From Sordaria brevicollis (lineage: Eukaryota; Ascomycota; Sordariomycetes; Sordariales; Sordariaceae): a stretch of DNA of 64,000 nt. The stretch is taken from NCBI GenBank assembly GCA_033439795.1, contig JAUTDP010000001.1, positions 1,488,001 through 1,552,000 of the forward strand. Reading direction: 5' to 3'. Positions 59,216-64,000 of the stretch are shown here, piece after piece; the first letter of the stretch is position 1, and each line of letters begins with the position of its first letter. The notes beneath the pieces are model-generated. The model made no database searches, was not told where the DNA came from, and saw only the letters and a list, made by a program, of their open reading frames with translations. The position numbers were made by a program, and so were the translations under genes.

Positions 59216-59237
59216 CGGCGCGGATAAGTCCGCGCCG
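59216..59237 (+). other. LINE 3' hairpin, copy A
   Basis: Perfect 9-bp CGGCGCGGA stem with TAAG loop. Confidence 0.6.
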
Positions 59238-62200
59238 AGAAATATAGCCGGGGTTTTTATCCGGGGCGTTTAACGCCTACGGTTTTATCCTACGGGGAAT
59301 CGGAAATAGACCCCATGCCATATTGGCGCTATAAATTTAGCTAGGGAATAAGAATCTTACTTAATCTTCGTTACGGCGATAATATTAATATCGTTAGCGA
59401 AGTTAATTATAATTATATTTTTAACCGTAATTAATTTATAATATAATAAAATAATAAAGAGGATAAAAAGAATTAGGGAGAGGGGGGAGTTTTAGGGTAT
59501 TCCGGCTTTTATAGCGTAGAAAGCGGATATTTCGTTATTAAAAAAGAGGGAACCTCTTCGTCCGTTAATAAAATTCGTTATTTATTCGAAAATTTATTAT
59601 AAGAATTATATTTCCTATAAGGTATATAGTAATTATTTATAATTAATTTTATCGAATACGCTTTTAAAATTAAAGAATATTAGTAATATAATAATTCCGA
59701 ATTTCTAAATTATATATATAATATTTATAACGATATAAATAGTAAATTTAATCGAACGGTTTACTTAATTGCTTATTTAACCCTTTAATAGGAAATTAAA
59801 TTCTTTTACGGTTTAAATAAATTTTTTAACGACGAACGCTTCGAAGATTTTCCTAACGTTATTTAATAATAAAATTAACTTTTACATACCGGTTAACTTT
59901 TATTAAGTAACGATTTTTCTTAATTTTTTAAGAACGATTACTTTTATATTTTTAAATTACTATAGGAAGTATTTAAGACGAAAATTCGTAGCCGCGAAAG
60001 CGGTTATAACCTTTTGGAATAATTCCCTATAAATTTTTAAAAATTTATTCGAATATTAATCGACGCCTAGTATTTTATTCGGTATTATCCGAAATAAAAT
60101 ATTTTAAATATTTTCTTTAGTAATTAATTCGTTAATAAATAATAAATCGCCGGTATTTAGGGGAAGGGTTTAATTAAGTAGATAATCCGTAAGGACGTTT
60201 ATTTTCGGGAAGAAACGGTTTGCGAAAATATTCGCCTTATTATTATAATTTTTAATTTTTTTTATTCCTTTATATTATTTAAGAATTAGGAGTTTAGGCG
60301 GGTTTATTAATAAATAACTTCGGGTATAAATTTATTTTTCGAAGGTTTAAAATTTATTTAAATTTTTCGACGCTTTTTCGACGCTTTTTCACTATATTAT
60401 TTATTAAATTTTCGTATTAATCCTTCTTTTTTTTATTAATATTTTTACGAATTTTACCCAATTTGAAGATATCCTTTCTTTATATTATTTTTACTATTTC
60501 TATTTTGTATTTTTCGTTGCTATTTTATATTTTAGTATTTATTACTTTATTTTTCTCCTTCGACCTTTTTTCTGGTATAGAACGAATTCCTCCGCTATAT
60601 TTATAAATTTTTTATTAAATTTATCGAATATAAATTTTAATTCCTCTTTCGTATTAATTTTTACCGGGATTGAAATTTATTATAATATTACCTTTCGTAC
60701 TTTTTCCGTATTTATTAAATTCTAATTATAACTTTCTTTTATTTCCACTTTCTTAATTTTTCTTTTAATATAAATTTAAATTTCTTGAGAATAATAATTC
60801 GAATTAATTTATTTATATTATTACGCTCTTTAATATTCGGTTTTAATTTCTAATATTATTTATATATAATTAATTAATTTATTTCTCTCTTCTTATATTA
60901 TATTATTTATACGGGTCGGTTCCTTTCTAAAGGTAATAAATTATATACGCTACTATTATATTTATATAAAGAATTTTTCGACTTTTAAGCTAATTTTATT
61001 TTCTAAATCCTAATTAAGATAATAAAAATTAAAATCTCCGATAATTACGATTTAATATTTTACCGGGGGTTTTTTTTCGAAGAGTTCGAGGAGGGGAGAT
61101 TTTTATTCGTATTCTAATATTCTATATATTTTAATAGGGGAATAAATTAAATAAACGGTTAATAATTCCTTTAAATTCTTAAATATTATAGAGGCCTAAT
61201 CTTTTTTAATATAAAAATTTAAATCTTTAAAATTCTATTTTTTATTTATATAAATAATTACGTTCCTTTTTTTTAAATAATTTATTTTAATATATTTATT
61301 ACCCTATAGATAATAAATATCTTTATTTAAATTTTTACCCGGTTTTTAAATCGCTACAATATTATAGGTTTCCTCTTATTCGAATAATAATTTCCCTTTT
61401 TCGTATAATTTCTTTATATTTTAATAGAATATTTTTAATTAAATTATTAATTATTTTATAAGGGAATATTTTTTAGCCCCGCAAGCGGAATAAGAATAGG
61501 AATTTTTTCTTTTTAAATAACCGGTCTAGTAACGGTAATTAAATTAACGCTATTCCGAATACCCAAGCCCTAAAAATTCGTAAATACGTTTATTAGGCCT
61601 TTAGCCGCTAATTTCGGTTTAATAAAGGGTTTATTAATTTATTTACAGGTATAGCCTTTATTTCCGCTTTTAAATTCCTTTTTACGAATAATAATAATAC
61701 GGGCGGTAAGGGGGGCATTAAAGAAATTAATATCTTTATTATCTTTTACCGTTATTAATTCTAATATAATATTTTTTTTAAAATCTTTTTAATATATAAA
61801 AAAGCGTAGCCTTTCGGCGTATTTTATAATAATTTTTATAATAACTTTTTTAAAAATAAAGTATATTTTTTCTTCGAAGGCGTAATATCCGTACTTTTTA
61901 TACGGAGTATAAAAAATTAGTAATTTATCCTCGTTAAATAAGTAATTCGCTTCTTAAAAGCGGTTTTTATTATATTCATCTTTATTATAACGTTTATAAA
62001 CGTTAACGTTATAATAAAATTTCTTTAAATATTTTACGCCCTAATAAATAAAATATTATTAAATATTAATTAAAGAAGTAAACGGTTTATAAATATATAT
62101 ACCGCCTTCCTAAAAAAAGAATCCTTTATAGAAAGCTTCAGTTACTTTTATAATTATAATTTCTATTATAAAGAATCCCCTATTTTCGCTAATTCTTTTT

Positions 62201-62607
62201 TTTATAAGCGTATTTTAATAATAAAAGCGGTCGGGTTCGTTTATTATATTTTATAAATAATATCCTCTATTTTTATATATTCGGCGATATTTACTTAAAG
62301 GAACCTTTTAACGATTAATATAATAATATTTAAAAATACGAATACTTTTTCGCTAAAGATTTTTTTAACCCAAATTTAATATTATTAATATTATTCGCGT
62401 ATAATATTATTAAATATAATTCTATAAGTTCCGGTTATAAATAGTTTCGTAGCGGTTTATACGATATTAAAGGTACTAGTCTTTAAATCGCGAAGTATTT
62501 TCTTAATTTGAATTTTAATTTTTTTATTTATTTATTTTAAATATTAAATATTAATTATAATACTTCGAATAAAGAAAATACGGTTGTAATTAATAGGGAA
62601 TATTTTC

Positions 62608-62627
62608 GGGGGGGGGGGGGGGGGGGG
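62608..62627 (-). repeat. Poly-C tract inside LINE ORF1 (20 bases)
   Basis: Twenty consecutive G on the plus strand, the longest version of the family's proline-coding homopolymer. Confidence 0.8.
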
Positions 62628-62955
62628 TAATAATTATAATATATTAAAAGATAAATCTAATTTTAAGAAAAGCGTTTTTTATAATTCCAGCCTATATTTT
62701 CGGCGCCTCTTTAACGTTCTTTTATAATTCCTATAGAAATATTTTTTTTAAATTATTAAAATCCTTCCTAATAATAATTTAATCGTTATTAATTTTATTA
62801 ATTTCGGGGCGTATTATTTTATTTTTTTTCGCGAAGATTTTTATATATTCGTTAAATAATTTATAAACTTATTTACAATCTTCGAACGAAACGGTATTAT
62901 AGTCCGAAGATTTATTTATTTTAATAATAAATTCCTTTATAATTTTATCGTCCTC

Positions 62956-63162
62956 CTACGTTTTTTCCGAAATTTTCGCGGCGCACGCTATATTAGGGTC
63001 GTTATATATTAAGAATCCTACAAACGGGTTATAAACGTTATTTTCGAATCTACAATTACCGCTATTAATCGCTATTAGTAGTAACGATATATCGTCGTCG
63101 CTACAATCGTCGTAGGATATCGTAAAGGACGTAAAAGACCCTCCTAAATCGATTCCCGTCAT
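62956..63162 (-). pseudogene. LINE ORF1 N-terminal remnant, copy Q
   Basis: Open frame MTGIDLGGSFTSFTIS... with the SDDDISLL and FENNVYNPF motifs shared with all other copies. The ATG here is probably a chance G-to-A product, because most copies read ACG at that codon. The frame upstream (SRSALKRKP) remains homologous between copies. It is part of the dead LINE copy, not a separate gene. Confidence 0.6.
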
Positions 63163-63220
63163 CGGTTTTCGTTTTAGAGCGCTCCTCGACTAGAAATCGG
63201 CGTTTCCGATTCTAAAGCAA

Positions 63221-64000
63221 TTATTATAATATTATAAGTTTCTTCCTATTCGAATAATATTTTTTTTCTTTTATATAATTTCCCTATATTTTAATGGAAT
63301 ATTTTTAATTGGATTATTAATTATTTTATAAGGGAATATTTTCTAACTCCGCGGGCGGAGTAGGAGCGGGAATTTTTTCTTTCTAAATAGCCGGTTTAAT
63401 AGTAGCGATTGAGCCGGCGCTATTCCGAATACCCGAGCTTTAAAAATTCGTAAATACGTTTATTAGGCTTTTAATTATTAATTTCGGTTTAATAATGGGT
63501 TTGCCGATTTATTTACGGGTATAACTTTTATTTCTACTTTTAAACTCTTTTTTACGAATAATAATAATATAAGTAGTAAGGGGGGCGTTAAGGAAATTAA
63601 TATTTTTATTATTTTTTATTATTACCGGTTTTAATATAATATTTCTTTTAAAGTCCTTCCGGTATATAAAAGAGTATAGCCTTTCGGCGTACGTTATAGT
63701 AATTTTTACGATAATTTTTTTAAAAATAGGGTATACCTTCTTTTCGAAGGCGTAATGCCTATATTTTTTATATAAAATATAGAAAATTAGTAATTTATTT
63801 TCGTTAAACGGGTAATTCGCTTTTTTAAAACGGTTTTTATTATATTTATCCTTATTATAGTATTTATAAATATTAGTATTATAATAGAATTTCTTTAAAT
63901 ATTTTACGCCTTAATAAATAAAATATTATTAAATATTAATTAAAGAAGTGAACGGTTTATAAATATATACGCCGCTTTTTTAAAAAAGGAATCTTTTACA
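63221..64000 (-). mobile_element. LINE copy R (internal fragment)
   Basis: Minus-strand LINE sequence from the endonuclease/ORF1 boundary into the knuckle region of ORF1, continuing past the window edge. It starts abruptly at the 5' end of copy Q, so Q probably inserted into R in the same orientation. Confidence 0.72.

Larger units (their letters stand above)
53118..59362 (+). mobile_element. LINE copy A, part 2
   Basis: Copy A resumes with the duplicated ACTTCGTAATTTA. It holds the rest of ORF1 (to about 54045, ending FTNF), ORF2 (about 54130-57620) and the 3' region to GAATCTTACTTA at 59362. The RT box near 56210 reads G-F-A-D-N-I-N-I, the closest to the ancestral FADD in this window. The hairpin at 59216-59237 is intact. 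Confidence 0.85.
59363..63220 (-). mobile_element. LINE copy Q (5' half, minus strand)
   Basis: Begins inside the RT active-site region (complement of FANDINI at about 59380-59405) and runs through the endonuclease and ORF1 to the 5' signature near 63180-63220. Its 3' part is not adjacent. The first bases (ATCTTCGTTACGGCGAT) are less mutated than the same site in copy I. The ORF1 homopolymer is twenty G (62608-62627), the longest in the window. A 68-codon open ORF1 start lies at 62956-63162. Confidence 0.75.

Noticed and set aside
62956..63162. GIDLGGSFTSF resembles the start of Hsp70/actin-type ATPases (GIDLGTT).
   Set aside because: The segment is the N-terminal part of the LINE ORF1 in every copy. 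The upstream frame (SRSALKRKP) continues without a start there and no other ATPase motif follows.
1..64000. CRISPR arrays, rRNA genes, telomere repeats or host protein genes.
   Set aside because: None seen; regular spacing arrays are minisatellites and all long frames belong to transposons.

Overview
The window comes from a filamentous ascomycete (Pezizomycotina-type) genome and is a pure transposon graveyard: I find no convincing host gene. Three things point to such a fungus. The flanks (about 1-39139 and 50628-64000) are extremely AT-rich. CpA and TpG are almost absent from them while CpG and TpA are common, which is the footprint of repeat-induced point mutation (RIP, C to T at CpA). The genes that can still be read have short fungal introns (GTAAGT, GTATGT, GTACGT donors).

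Flanks: nearly all the AT-rich sequence is copies of one non-LTR retrotransposon of about 6.98 kb, of the Tad1 type. ORF1 is gag-like with zinc knuckles; ORF2 has an AP-endonuclease, a reverse transcriptase with a decayed FADD box and a C-terminal CxC...H...C knuckle; a CpG-rich hairpin lies near the 3' end. Copies sit inside one another in both orientations and target-site duplications can still be read. Copy I (-, 1637-8630) is inside copy H (+, 583-14560), which is inside copy J (+, 1-582 and 14561-15217). Copy C (+, 18522-25500) is inside L (-). Copy B (+) is inside copy A (+). M, N, O, K, Q and R are partial minus-strand copies. A Mutator-like DNA transposon (MULE, 28704-32347, about 115-bp terminal inverted repeats, 8-bp target duplication) lies in copy O and carries a wrecked FAR1/MULE-type transposase and a tRNA-like sequence.

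Island: 39140-50627 (11.49 kb) is far richer in GC and interrupts LINE copy B, with TA repeated at both edges. I read it as one large DNA transposon of the Plavaka type (CACTA/EnSpm superfamily, Tnp2-like transposase). It has two long divergent genes: a four-exon transposase (minus strand, 44916 to 40081, 1421 codons) and a two-exon gene (plus strand, 45916 to 49789, 1271 codons) for a very low-complexity protein (RGG, Gln-rich and HQG repeats, coiled coils) that I do not recognise. Both frames are continuous except for many TAA/TAG codons, no TGA that I could find, as expected from light RIP on Gln codons. A short clean ORF (108 aa), several minisatellites and subterminal repeat motifs complete the element.

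Relative order of events from nesting: old LINEs, then LINE-in-LINE insertions, then the MULE and, separately, the Plavaka-type element. The last is the least mutated, so it is probably the youngest.
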